Positions 35,337-46,684 of a stretch of 64,000 nucleotides of DNA are shown here, piece by piece. Source of the DNA: Mastigamoeba balamuthi (Eukaryota > Evosea > Mastigamoebida > Mastigamoebidae); assembly GCA_902651635.1 (NCBI GenBank), contig CACRSC010000065.1, positions 47,028 to 111,027 on the forward strand, read 5' to 3'. Below the pieces are notes generated by a model that searched no databases, was not told the origin of the DNA, and saw only the letters and a list, made by a program, of their open reading frames with translations. The position numbers were made by a program, and so were the translations under genes. Numbering within the stretch: position 1 is the stretch's first letter; each line of letters opens with the position of its first letter.

Positions 35337-36170
35337 CACTTGTGGGGCAGCGCAGGCAGCTTCAGCTCCTCGTTGGCCGCGGCTTTGTGCTGCTGTCTCA
35401 GCTTGCTGTTCGATGCCATCCGTGCCACCGCCGCTGCCGTCCCCGTGAGTCCTGCAGCGCGGCTGTCCGGTGCCGGCGGTCCGTCCTTCCTCTCTATCTT
35501 GCGCGCAGCTGCTGGCGCTGCCACGGCCGCGCTCTCGGCGGCTGCCACGCGCTGCTCCAGCGCATGCGTCCTTGCCGCGAGGTCGCTGGTGGACCCGGAT
35601 CTCTCGGACATCATCGGAAGCTTGTCGTCGTTGCTGCCGCTGCCTCCCTTGTCCTGCTGCCGCTTGGCTGCCGTCGGCGACCCGCCAGTGTGCTCCAGCG
35701 CCGCGACCTTCTGCTCCAGCGCTCGCAGGCGCGCCTGGAGAGCTTCTTGCTGCTGCGGCTGGTGCTGTCCCTGCGACCCCTTGGCCCGAGTGTCGTCCAC
35801 AATTCCGTCCTCGTCGTCGTCTGCGTACCACTTCTTGCCCCTGCGGATCTGCTGGAGCGTGGCCCTGCGTCGTTGCGATCCGTGGTCGCGCGCTGCTCGC
35901 CGTCGCCCTCTGTCCGCTGCCCCAGCGTCGCGACGACGACCTCTCTGGCCTCGCGCGTCTTCGCGGCGGCGACAGTGTGACCGTCAGCGTGACCCTTCCA
36001 CGCTGCTGAGACCTCTCCCGCGGCCTGTACAGCAGCGCGAGCACCGCGACGCCCTGCGTGGTCGCCAGCACGTCGCCGTACCCCAGGCCTCGACGCTGGC
36101 GTTCTCGGCCGCACGCAGCCCAGCAGCAGCATGTGCCGCTCGACCACGTCCGTACGCATCCTGTCGCGCA
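35337..36170 (-). pseudogene. Truncated calpain 3'-end copy D
   Basis: On the minus strand it reads 'VERHMLLLGCVRP', then the beta-sandwich end and the coiled-coil tail ('LARLRALEQKVAALEH'-like) to 'LKLPALPHK' at 35337-35339. The catalytic domain is absent and several indels break the frame. It is more diverged from the parent than copies B and C, and it lacks their inverted mini-segment. Confidence 0.88.
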
Positions 36171-36501
36171 TTCCGCGCTCGACAGCACCCTCAAGTGCTT
36201 GCCGTCCTGCGCGGCAGCAATGTTCCCCGAGAGATACCTGCGGTTACCGTGGCCTCCAACCGCCGCTGAGAGCCCTCATCGATCAGTCCCTGGGGGATCT
36301 GGCCGGGCCACAGGACGCACCTCCATCAGCTTTGTATCTGCCCGAGAAAATGGAACAGGACCAAACAAGGGGCATTTCCTATCGCCAGGGAGCTTGCTTT
36401 GTTTGCGTGCATCGAGTCATGCTGCCCAACAGCCTCATTGTTACAAACGCAGTACGCTCTACACTTGTAGATATCTGCAACTGTAGACGGATCCTCTTCA
36501 T
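36171..36501. other. Junction between copy D and the GNAT-like gene
   Basis: About 330 bases with no supported gene. The right part is the 3' flank of the minus-strand GNAT-like gene. Confidence 0.5.
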
Positions 36502-37698
36502 CTACCATCCACCGTGGAAGGGGACGATCAGCACGGGGGCCTTCTCCATCTTGGCGAGCAGGCCCTCGGACTGGGGATTCATCGCCGTGGCGAAGACCTC
36601 CGACGGGGGAGAGCTCGCGGTCACGACCGAGCCCAAGAGGCCCGCCGCCGCTAAGTGCGAGGACGCGAACTTCTTGAGCCTCCGGAAGACATCGTCCGCG
36701 GGGTCAAAGTACATGGCGACGCAGCCGGCGCCCGCCTCGGCCTGGACGCACTCGAGCAGCGTGTAGAACTCGGCCTCGTGGCCGGGCTCGCAGAAGGGGT
36801 TGGAGAGGGCGGCCACGGAGCACGTGCCGTCGCGGCTGTACATGGTCCCCATGGCCGACAGCAGCGTGTGCGCGTGGCGGTCCCACCAGTTGATGAACCC
36901 CGAGGGCGCCAGCCGCACCACCGTCGTCGCGTCGGCGCCCGCAACGATCCTGCCTGTGCTGTCGCGGACCACTGCACTCCCGAGTGTCAGCCACAGCACG
37001 GCTCAAGGGCGGGGGGCAGAGGCTGTGTGGCTCGCACCCTTGTAGGTCTCGGCCTTGGGGTGCCAGCAGAGGTCCAGGGCGCCCTGCTCGTCGTGCTGAG
37101 CACGGAGCCTACGGACGAGGTCCGCGAGCTCCTCGGGGCTGCTGGCAGTGCCGTAGACGTCCTGGCGCAGGCGGGGGGAGGCGAAGCACGCTCCCAGGGG
37201 CTGCAGCACGCGCACGCTGCGGACCGCAGGCGCCAGGGCCCTGAAGTTCTTGGAGCTGCGCACGTTGGCCGTCTCGACCGTCAGCCACAGGACCGAAGGC
37301 TGCGCCTCGAGGGCCATAGCCGCTGCTCGCTGGCGCACCAGCTCGAGCCCCTGGGCGAGGACCTTCCTGCCGACGCCCATCCCGCGGGCAGAGGCCTTCG
37401 TCGAGAACACCGTCAGGTAGAAGACGGTCCCCAGGGGCCCCGGGTGCTGCGGCACGACGCAGGCGAGGCCCAGCAGCTCGCCCTCGCGCGAGCGGCACTG
37501 GGGGACCAGCAGCTGGCCGCCGTCCGAGTGCTCGACGGCCTCGGAGAGCACGCGCCGGACGTCTGCGAAGCGGTAGCCCAGGCCCGAGGTGCCGAACGAG
37601 AGGGGCTCGATGAGCTGGGCCGTCTCCTCCGACGCCCCGACTGCCAGCGTCACGCTCATGCTGCTGCTCTCGTGCGGGGCGTTGCTCCGGGTCTCCAT
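36502..37698 (-). CDS. GNAT-family N-acetyltransferase-like protein
   Basis: Two exons, 37698-37038 and 36971-36502, joined over a 66-nt intron (donor GTGCGA) give 376 residues. The acetyl-CoA-binding motif of GNAT enzymes is visible: a beta strand 'GTVFYLTVFST' followed by 'ARGMGVGRKVLAQGLELV', fitting R-G-x-G-x-(G/A). The N-terminal ~70 residues and the C-terminal ~200 ('SGFINWWDRHAHTLLSAMG') match no family I know. The C-terminal part may be a second, degenerate GNAT lobe. Substrate and location are unknown. It is a single-copy gene inside the repeat-rich segment, with good coding quality. Confidence 0.8.
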
Positions 37699-38610
37699 TG
37701 CGTATTCGGCAGTGGTGGGTTGGTGCGTCTTCTTGTTAGTGTGATGTGGTTCTGGTGCAGCGCGTCGGCCTTATAAATTCCAGGGCGTGCACGTACCCGA
37801 GAGGTAATTACCCATTTCCCCATCCATGACTGAACCTTTGCGAAGAAGAGGCCGTTTGTCCAAGCCGGTGCTATGAACGGGATACACGGGCGGTTGCGTG
37901 TTCACGGTACATCCAGGCGACCGCAGAACGCGCGCCGTGGTGCCATCGAAGGCGCGATGGGATTGCGGGATACAACACGTGCCTCCGCAGAGAGTGGAGT
38001 GCGGGGCAAAAGCCACTGACGGTCGCACAGGTTATTGTTCGGTGATTTTCGCGTGAACGTTAGGTGCGCAACGTGGGCACTCGGGCGAGTGAAGTCCTGG
38101 TGGGAGAAGGCCGACTGACACAGCGTTTGTGGATGCCCTCAGCAAAACTGGGCGTCGAGCGGCACCAAAGAGACACCAAGGGCCGAACGCTCGCGCTCGG
38201 TGATGGGGAGGGAGCTCGAGCGCGCAGGCCGAACTGAATGCTCCGACGAACATCCAGGAGCTCCCTGATAATCCTCGAGAGGCCTCCAAAAACTGCGCAG
38301 CACTGCTCCTCCACGTGCGCCCTCAGAGTGGCGTTTGGTGCGCTCCGACCCTACCACCTTATGGCCGGCAACAGCAGGTTGTCGAGCTCCACAACCCTCG
38401 TTACCACGCCATCACCAATCGCAAACTCGGATCTACTGGCGACTGCTGTAGACACATAGTGCCATGACGACGCATGGGGTCGGCGTCATGTTGAAGGACG
38501 CACGAGGCCTAGAACCTTGAGGGAGGGAGACAAGACCCGAGCTGGATCAGGGCTTCGGAATCGCTGTCGTCTAGGAGCCCCGTATCAGAACTGCACTCAC
38601 GGAGTGTCGG
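37699..38610. other. Intergenic, no supported gene
   Basis: About 0.9 kb between the divergent GNAT-like gene and the next plus-strand gene. Short open frames on the minus strand lack any family signal. It presumably holds both promoters. Confidence 0.55.
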
Positions 38611-39974
38611 ATGGCGGTGGCAGCAGCAATGGAACCCCAGGGTGCGCTCAGAGGTTCAGCTGTCTGTTTGCCTGGTGAATGCTCACGCCTTATTTTCTTG
38701 ATTCCGTCCCCTCCCATTCAAGCGAAGGAGATCCCGCACACGGGCTGCACTGTGCAGCAGCTCATCCAGCAGGGCGTGTACGCGAACTCGACTAAGGACG
38801 CCACATTCGGCACAGCTGTGCCCGTCGTGCCTCCATTCCTCTGTGCGCTGTGGGCCAAGAACATCGTTTCCCAAGACAGGGGTCACAGCTCCACAGAGAT
38901 GGCCGTAGCTCGCACCATCTGCGAGCACCTGCTGACGGGCTACTCGCTCAAGTGTGGTTTGGACTCGTGTGAGCCCATCGCACAGTTCCACGCTGGGTGG
39001 GAAGCCCTGTGCCGCCAGCTCTTCGCGGGAGCCCTCACCACCCTGAGTGCGCACTACTTCGGCGCAGTTCTCGCCGTTGCTCCAGTTGGCGCCTTCAGAT
39101 ACCCGCCTAACCAGAAAGGTGAGGTGCCCGCTTCTGTCCGGCTGCCTCTGCCGAAACCCGACGAGAAGAATAGTTGGACTGATAGTGCAGAGAGCGCTCA
39201 GGCGACTTCATCCAGCCTCAGGGAAGTTGTCGTGCAGCCTGAGGGCACTGCAGGGTTCGCATATTGCTGTTATTCTTCCCATCTCAAGGGTTCTCTCAAA
39301 GATGTAGTGACGTAGTTGCGAAGTTGATGGAGTACGACAAAACGGAGCTCACTGTGGTTGTCACTATCGAGGCCGGCAACCCAGAAGTCTTTTCAACAGC
39401 CGAAATGACCCTCCGCGAGATCCTCAAGAAGTACAAGAGAACAGTTGAACACTATGGCGACGGCGTTACCGTCGTCATCGTGTCTTTCCGCGGTATCCCC
39501 TTGACGACGCTGAACCCGCCGAAGTGGGAGGACGAGAATCTCGTGTTTGTTCCAAAGGAGGCGGTGGTCAAGATGTATGATCCGATGCTCGGTTCCCGCC
39601 CACAGCTCGGCGCCCCTGCCAGGCGTCTGGCATCGCGCCAGCAGTCAGTGGCCAGCCTGTCCGCTGCCATTGCGTCTGCTGCCCCGGCTGTCTTCGATGA
39701 TACTGGCGATGACACTTATTACGATGCTGACTCTCCTGTGCTGCTGACCAGCCCCGAGCTCGAGACTGTGGCGCCGCGCCGTCCACCTCCCACGCCAGCA
39801 TCAGCGAAGAGGCGGCGTGAAATCTCTGTACCTGCCGCAGAGGGGCTCTCGGGCAGAATCTCCGGGGATGAGGCCTCCGAGCCACCCCTCCAAATGAAAA
39901 ATACGGACTCCTCAGCAGCTGTCGCAGCTCCCGGAGAGCCCTCAAGCAGCAGCACTGGGGATAAGGTCTCCTAG
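38611..39974 (+). CDS. Unrecognised 361-residue protein
   Basis: Three exons (38611-38641, 38723-39118, 39316-39974) join over introns of 81 nt (GTGCGC...AAG) and 197 nt (GTGAGG...TAG), with the frame closing exactly. The first ~140 residues contain 'VPPFLCALWAKNIVS' and 'FHAGWEALCRQLFAGALTTL'; the middle has 'ELTVVVTIEAGNPEVF' and 'VTVVIVSFRGIPLTTL', a likely alpha/beta fold. The last ~120 residues are Ser/Pro-rich and disordered, with a basic 'SAKRRREIS' that could be a nuclear signal. I do not recognise the family. The layout loosely recalls crinkler-type effector-like proteins, but no diagnostic motif supports that. Confidence 0.65.
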
Positions 39975-40139
39975 TCGACCTCCGAATGAGCAGAGTGACC
40001 CCACCCTCGGTAGCAAATAAATCGAAAGTCGCCTTCATCTCCCCTTGCCTGCGTGCTCGTTGAGATGACAGAAAATTAATCAGACTACAAGGAGGGCTGA
40101 CCACGCACAGAGCAGAGCCCGAACGGCTGCGAAGAGGGG

Positions 40140-40277
40140 AGCCCATCAGCAGCATGTGCCAGGCGACCACGTCCGCGGTGCTGTGCTAGTAGAGAACGAC
40201 CTTCTCGAGGGCCGCGCTGCCGTTGTCCCGCTCGTGCACGTTCTACTCCGCCGGCAGGTACCCCAGCAGCACGATAA
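40140..40277 (-). pseudogene. Short calpain fragment (copy C flank)
   Basis: The reverse complement of calpain bases ~13372-13500: 'CTGCCGGCGGA', 'CGGGCCCTCGAGAAGGTCGT'-like sequence, then 'GTGGTCGC...CACATGCTGCTG'. The frame is broken. It is joined directly to an inverted repeat-R copy, at the place where copy B carries a VPS35L fragment instead. Confidence 0.85.
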
Positions 40278-40282
40278 AGCCG

Positions 40283-42200
40283 CTTGGCAATGAATATTTC
40301 TTGCAGACCTTTCTCACCTTCGGTAGAGCCACTGGCGTGCATGATCCTCGCCTGACTGCATCTGCAGGACGATCGAGATACACAGATTCCTCCATAAAGG
40401 TAAAAGATGTACTTCAGTCGAGAGGCGGTGCTCAACTGTGATGAGTATGGTGATGTTCACCTGCAAAAAAGGGCTATACCTACTGTGCCTGGCTGACCGA
40501 TTGCCAGGTGGCTGTCTTGCGACCAGTGTGGGGCGAGTTCACTTGCGTGACGGACTTTGGTACTGCCCGTGGGGCTGCGGGGTTGGTGCTTACTGGGCCT
40601 GGCTGTCACTGCTCAGCCAGGTGGCTCGTTACGAACGTAACACTGCTTCGCCACCTCCCCCACAGCCTCACGATACAATACATGATAAATCTGCTCTCAG
40701 ATATCAGTCGGTCTTGGTCTGCGAAGAGCAATTATGGGCCACACCCCTCACTCGGTGAACAGTTTGAACTTGAGCAGTGTATTATCTTGCCGAGTTCTTC
40801 GTTTCTGGATGTGGATTTGCCATCTGCGGCCCGCACCCCCCCCCAGCGTTGTCAATCAGCAGAGTTGTGGACTACCTCAAAGAGCATGGGCTGCGCCAGT
40901 CTCGAACCTGAAGTGCTCGACCTTGAAGAGGATGCAGTAGTAGCACTTGAACTGTCGCTCGCACTGCGGGGCCGTTCTCTTGAGATACTCCTCAGCTTCA
41001 GGGCTTTGCGAAAAGGGGCCTAAGTCATCTGTGCATGGCATGGGAAGCCGCACTGTTTTTCGAGGCAGTACGCAGCATGAAGGGACCTCGAGGCCACAAT
41101 GCAGATCACACAGAACTCTGAGAGCGAGAATACCCTTTGGTAGGCGCACATACTACTGCTCGCACAGCCTTCGATCCGCGTTCCTTGGTATCAGGAATTC
41201 GCACCTCCTCTTTCACTCTTGGCCCCTCTTAGTCGGCACGAGGGTACCCGCTTGGCGCGACTTCCAATGCCTCCTCGTGCTCGCCTGCGTGCCTGTTGAG
41301 ACGACAGATTATCGGACTACTAGAAGGGCGGACCACGCGTAGAGCAGAGGCCGAACGGATGCGGAGAGGGGAGCCCTGCAAGGAGTCCGACCCGCTCGAG
41401 AGGGCACCTGCGCGATGGCTGTTGCGCCGGCCGAGACCACGCCGACGGCCATGCGATTGCACGACAGGACCTGAGCCTTTTCCGCGAGCAGGACGATCGC
41501 ACGCAACGACGACCGCACGTGGGAGGCGCCGGCGGTGGGGCGGGCGGACGTGAGAGGCTCGCAGAGGAAAAAGGAAAACAAATCGTGGAAAACCAAGTCA
41601 AAGAGGCGAGAGGGGCAGCGCACTCTCCGTGCAACTCGCAGACAGCCTCTGACGGGCGCCGCGCTGGTGTTCCTGCTACGCCCGGTACTCCGGGGCTGGA
41701 GAGGGCTGCGACGCCGCGCGGCCAACGATGGAGTCAAAACAAAAGGCGTCTTGAAGAAAAAGCAGGGCGGGCAAGGACCCACGCAGAAGCTGAGGGCGGC
41801 GAGCCTCTCGAGGGCTGGAAAGCAGCGGCGGCGACGGCCCCATGCGGCTCGTGCACATGCGAATGGCGTGACAATGCTCTCTCGAGGGCGCGCGGTGCCA
41901 CGGGGTCGATAAAACAAGATGCAATACGACGGATTTATATCTCATACAGCAAAGAACCGAACGAAGCGCGCAGGGGATTCGTCTGGGGCGGTCACCCAAT
42001 CAAAGGGAATCCTCCCACCATTAGCAAGCGGGCTGGTAAGACGTAAGAACCGTCACTTGCGGTCGGCGTGTCGCATTCAGCTCACGGCATGGCAATCTCT
42101 TTCAAAGATATTATTCGGAAGCAATTGCATCCAATGGGTTTCCTTCGTCAGTAAAGCACCTCGCCTGCGCTGCTCTGTCCTGTCCCTGCAGCGAGCTGCC
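40283..42200 (-). repeat. Repeat 'R', copy C (inverted)
   Basis: A near full-length reverse complement of 16316-18270, with the same internal order. The plus-strand frame at 40438-40758 ('GLYLLCLADRLPGGCLATSV') corresponds to the open frame in copies A and B. It is bounded by calpain pieces on both sides. Confidence 0.9.
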
Positions 42201-43199
42201 ACGTGGACAACTACACTTGTGGTTGAGCGCAGGCAGCTTCAGCTCTATGCACCTGTTGTCTCAACTTGATGTTCGAAGTCATCCGCGCCACCGCCGCTGC
42301 CGTCGCAGTGCGTCCGGCGGTGCTGCTGTCAGGCGCCGGCGGTCCACCCTTCCTTGCTGTCTTGCGCGCAGCTGCTGGCACTGCCACGGCCGCAATCTCG
42401 TCATCTGCCACATGCTGCGCGCACGCGTCCTGGCCGCGTGGTCGCTGCTGGACCCGGACAGCATCGGCAGCTTGATGTTGTTGCTGCCGCTGTTTCCCTT
42501 CTGCTGCTGCTTGGTTGCCGTATGCGACCCGCCAGTGTGCTCCAGCGCTGCGGCCTTCTGCTCCAGCACTCGAAGGCGCTGCTCGAGAGCGGCTTGCTGC
42601 TGCTGCTGCTGTACCTGCGACCCCTTGGCCCGAGTGTTGTCCACAATGCTGTCCTCGTCGTCGTCTGCGTACCACTTCCTGCCCCTGCGGATCGCTGGCA
42701 CGTGGCCCTGCGTCGTTGCGTTCGCAGTATCACACTGCTCTCCATTGACCTCTGTCCGCTGCCCCAGCGTCGCGACGACGACTTCGCTGGCTTCACGCGT
42801 CTTCTCGGCCCCGGGCTCGGGCGACAGTGTGACCGTCAGCGTGAGCCCCTTGCACGTTGCCGAGCCCTCGCCCGCCGGCCTGTACAGCAACTCGAGCACC
42901 ACGACGCCCCACGCGGGACACTGTGGTGCCGCGTATCGGCGATGCTGAGCAACTCGGGGCACATGACGCACCGGCTGACGTGCAGAATCGACAGCAAAGG
43001 CCTTCTCGATGAGCGACACGTACCACACGTCGCGCTGGCGCGTCCACGCGTAGATCGGCTGCACGTGGGGCTCCGTGTCGCCCTTGCGCTTTGTGGACCC
43101 GCAGGGGACGCAGTAGTCCAGCATCACGAAGACGGCGCGGCCGCGGTCGTTCTGCAGGCGCAGCGCGTGGATGCCCAGTGCGCCGGCGTCGGGCATGCT
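42201..43199 (-). pseudogene. Rearranged calpain copy C
   Basis: On the minus strand it starts in the protease domain ('PDAGALGIHALRLQNDRGRA', then 'IYAWTRQRDVWYVSLIEKAF'), jumps to the C-terminal beta-sandwich ('GVVVLELLYRPAGEG') and ends in the coiled-coil tail. Between these parts, bases ~42912-42995 are a piece of the protease domain (parent ~12800-12884) in the opposite orientation. The active-site Cys and His regions are missing. Copy B shares exactly this rearrangement. Confidence 0.9.
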
Positions 43200-43206
43200 G
43201 TTGAAC

Positions 43207-43265
43207 GAGGACTACCCCTGGATCCGCGGCAGCACCGCCCACGGCCAGATATACCTCAGCGTCCT
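43207..43265 (+). repeat. VPS35L coding fragment
   Basis: Bases encoding 'EDYPWIRGSTAHGQIYLSVL' match VPS35L ('KDYPWIRGSTARGQIYLSVL'). They are on the plus strand here while the parent is on the minus strand. No splice or frame context is preserved. Confidence 0.88.
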
Positions 43266-45830
43266 CGCGACTAGAGAGTGAAGGGGCTGGACTATGAAGC
43301 CGTTTGGAGATGAATTACTCAGACCCTTCTCACCCCGTAAGGAATTCCCTCGGGGATGCTGGCCTGAGCCCCGAGCAGATTTTGGAACACCCTCGAACTT
43401 GTGATAGTATGGGTTCATGACATAACAGGTGCTATCCGAATGTTAGAACCATCAGAGCTGCTTCTGTGCCTTATTATGTTCTCAGTAGAGCCACTGGCGT
43501 GTATGCGATCCTCGCCCGACTGCATCTGCAGGACGATCAGTCTCTCAGCGAGTGACACGGATTCCTATCTGCGAAGGGCCAAAAGATGGACTTAGGTCGA
43601 GACGCGTGCTCGATGAGTATGGTGATGTTCACTGCAAAAATGGGCTATACCTACTGTGCCTGGCTGACCGATTGCCAGGTGGCTGTCTTGCGACCAGTGT
43701 GGGGCGAGTTCACTTGCGTGACGGACTTCGGTACTGCCCGTGGGGCTGCGGGGTTGGTGCTTACTGGGCCTGGCTGTCACTGCTCAGCCAGGTGGCTCAT
43801 TACGAACGTAATACTGCTTCACCACCTCCCCCACAGCCTCACGATACAATACATGATAAATCTGCTCTCAGATATCTGTCGGTCTTGGTTTGCGAAGAGC
43901 AATTATGGGCCACACCCCTCACTCGGTGAGCAGCTTGAACTTGCTTGTACAGTGTATTACCTTGCCGAGTTCTTCGTTTCTGGATGTGGATTTGCCATCT
44001 GCGGCCCACGCCCCCCCCCCCAGTGTAGTCGATCAGGGGCGTTGACGAGCATGAGCCCGGGCTGCGCAATTCCCGAACCTGAAGTGCTCGACCTTGAAGA
44101 GGATGCAGTAGTAGCACTCGAACTGTCGCTCGCACTGCGGGGCCGTGCTCTTGAGGTCCTCATGAACCTCAGGGCTTTGCGAAAAGGGGGGTCAGTCATC
44201 TGTGAAAAGGGGAAGCCGCACTGGTTTTCGAGGCAGTAGGCAGCATGAGGGGACCTCGAGGCCACATTTCAGATCACACAGAACTCTGAGAGTGAACACA
44301 TCCTTACGTATAGGCACACATGCGCCTGCAAGCTCGGCCTTCTATCCGCATTCCTTGGTCTCAGGGATTAGCATACCTCCTGTTTCATCGGTGGCCCCTC
44401 TTAGTCGGCACGAGGGTACCCGCTTGGCGCGACCACCAATGCCTCATCGCGCTCGCCTGCGCGCTCCGTGAGAAGACAGATAATCAGACTGCTCTACTAG
44501 GAGGGCGGATCACATGCAGAGCAGAGGCTGAATGGCTGGGAGCCCTGCCAGAAGTGCGACCCACCCGAGAGCACCTGCACGATGGCGGTTGCGCCACCGA
44601 GACCATACCATGCCGACGGCCACGCGACTGCGCCTCAGGACTTGAGCCTTTTCCGAGAGCAGGACGATCGCACGCAATGACGACCGCGCGTGTGGGAGGC
44701 GCCGGCGGCGGGGCGGGCGGAAGTGAGAGGCTCGCAGAGGAAAAAGGAAAACAAATCGTGGAAAACCAAGTCAAAGAGGCGAGAGGGGCGGCGCACTTCA
44801 CGCGCAACTCGCGGCCAGCCTCTGGCGGGAGCCGCGCTGGTGCTCCTGCTACGCCCGGTGCTCCGGAGCCTGGAGAGGGCTGCGACGCCGCGCGGCCAAC
44901 GATGGAGTCAAAACAAAAGGCGTCTTGGAGAAAAAGCAGGGCGAGCGAGGACCCACGCAGAAGCTGAGGGCGGCGAACCTCTCGAGGGCCGGCAGGAAGC
45001 GGAGGCGACGGCCCCACGTGGCTCGAGCACACGCGCATGGCGGGACCATGCTCTCTCGAGGGCGCGCGGTGCCGCGGGGTCGAGAAACAAGATGCAATAC
45101 GACGGATTTATTTCTCAAACAGCAAAGAACCGAACGAAGCGCCGGGGATTCGTCCGGGGGTCAACCAACCAACCAAAGGGAATCCTCCCACTGNAAACCA
45201 AGTCAAAGAGGCGAGAGGGGCGGCGCACTTCACGTGCAACTCGCGGCCAGCCTCTGGCGGGAGCCGCGCTGGTGCTCCTGCTACGCCCGGTGCTCCGGAG
45301 CCTGGAGAGGGCTGCGACGCCGCGCGGCCAACGATGGAGTCAAAACAAAAGGCGTCTTGGAGAAAAAGCAGGGCGAGCGAGGACCCACGCAGAAGCTGAG
45401 GGCGGCGAACCTCTCGAGGGCCGGCAGGAAGCGGAGGCGACGGCCCCACGTGGCTCGAGCACACGCGCATGGCGGGACCATGCTCTCTCGAGGGCGCGCG
45501 GTGCCGCGGGGTCGAGAAACAAGATGCAATACGACGGATTTATTTCTCAAACAGCAAAGAACCGAACGAAGCGCCGGGGATTCGTCCGGGGGTCACCCAA
45601 CCAACCAAAGGGAATCCTCCCACTGTTAGGAAGCGGGATGGTAGGGCGTATGAACCGTAACTTGCGGTCAGCGTTTTGGATTCAGAGCACGGCGCGGTCA
45701 TCTTCCAAAGATATTATACGGAAGCAATTGCATAGAATGGGTTTCCCTTCGTCAATACAGCGTTGTTGGTCAGCTCGCCTTCGCCGCTCTGTCCTGTCCC
45801 TGTAGTGAGCTGCCACGCAGACACCTTCGC
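43266..45830 (-). repeat. Repeat 'R', copy B (inverted, with internal ~430-bp duplication)
   Basis: The reverse complement of the 16316-18270 block, beginning with VPS35L 3'-flank sequence at 43270-43340 ('GATGAAGCCGTTTGG' type). The segment at about 44763-45178 is repeated almost identically at 45196-45612 around the N at 45194. Only a few bases differ, for example CACGCGCAAC versus CACGTGCAAC. Confidence 0.9.
45194..45194. other. Single-N contig join inside repeat R
   Basis: Almost the same ~430 bases lie on both sides of the N. This is either two alleles or copies joined by the assembler, or a real tandem duplication whose junction was not resolved. Confidence 0.85.
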
Positions 45831-46684
45831 TTGTGGGGCGGCGCAGGCAGCTTCAGCTCCTCGTTGGCCGCGGCTTTGTGCTTGTCTCAGCTTGCTGTTC
45901 GAAGCCATCCCGCTGTCACCGTGAGTCTGGCGGTGCTGCTGTCCGGCACGGCGGTCCGTCCTTCCTTGCTGTCTTGCGCGCTGCTGCTGGCGTTGCCACG
46001 GCCGCACTCTCAGCGTCTGCCACGCACTGCTCCAGCGCACGCGTCCTGGCCGCGAGGTCGCTGCTGGACCCGGACCTGTCGGACAGAATCGGCAGCTTGA
46101 CGTCGCTGCTGCCGCTGCTGTTTCCCTTGCCTGCTGCCACTTGGTTGCCGTAGGCGACCCGCCAGTGTTCACCAGCGCTGCTACCATCTGCTCCAGCGCT
46201 CGTAGGCGCTGCTCGAGAGCTGCTTGCTGCTGCCCCTGCGACCCCTTGGCCCGAGTGTTGTCCGATCGTCGTCTTCATCTGCGTACCACTTCTTGCCCCT
46301 ACGGATCGCTGGCACGTGGCCCTGCGTCGTTGCGTTCGCAGTATCGCACTGCTCGTCGCCCTCTGTCCGCTGCCCCAGCGTCGCGACGACGACCTCGCTG
46401 GCCTCGCGCGTCGTCTTGGCCCCGGGCTCGGGCGGCAGTGTGACCGTCGGCGTGAGCCCCTTGCACGTTGCCGAGCCCTCGCCCGCCGGCCTGTACAGCA
46501 GCGCGAGCACCACGACGCCCGCGCGGGACGCTGTGGTGCCGCGTATCGGCGATGCTGAGCAACTCGGGGCACATGACGCACCTGCTGACGTGCAGCATCG
46601 ACGGCACAGGCCTTCTCGATGAGCGACACGTACCACACGTCGCGCTGGCGCGTCCACGCGTAGATCGGCTGCACGCGGGGCTCC
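45831..46684 (-). pseudogene. Rearranged calpain copy B (runs into gap)
   Basis: It has the same build as copy C: a protease-domain piece at the right ('QPIYAWTRQRDVWYVSLIEK'), an oppositely oriented mini-segment at ~46521-46604, then the beta-sandwich and coiled-coil tail ('KLPILSDRSGSSSDLAARTR'). Frames are broken. The right end is lost in the 733-N gap. Confidence 0.9.

Noticed and set aside
40190-40283. A functional second calpain gene in the 35-47 kb region
   Set aside because: Every copy lacks the active-site Cys and His segments and has broken frames.
15369-46684. A retrotransposon or DNA transposon as the cause of the repeats
   Set aside because: No transposase, reverse transcriptase, long terminal repeats or terminal inverted repeats were recognised. 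The shared parts are pieces of neighbouring genes.
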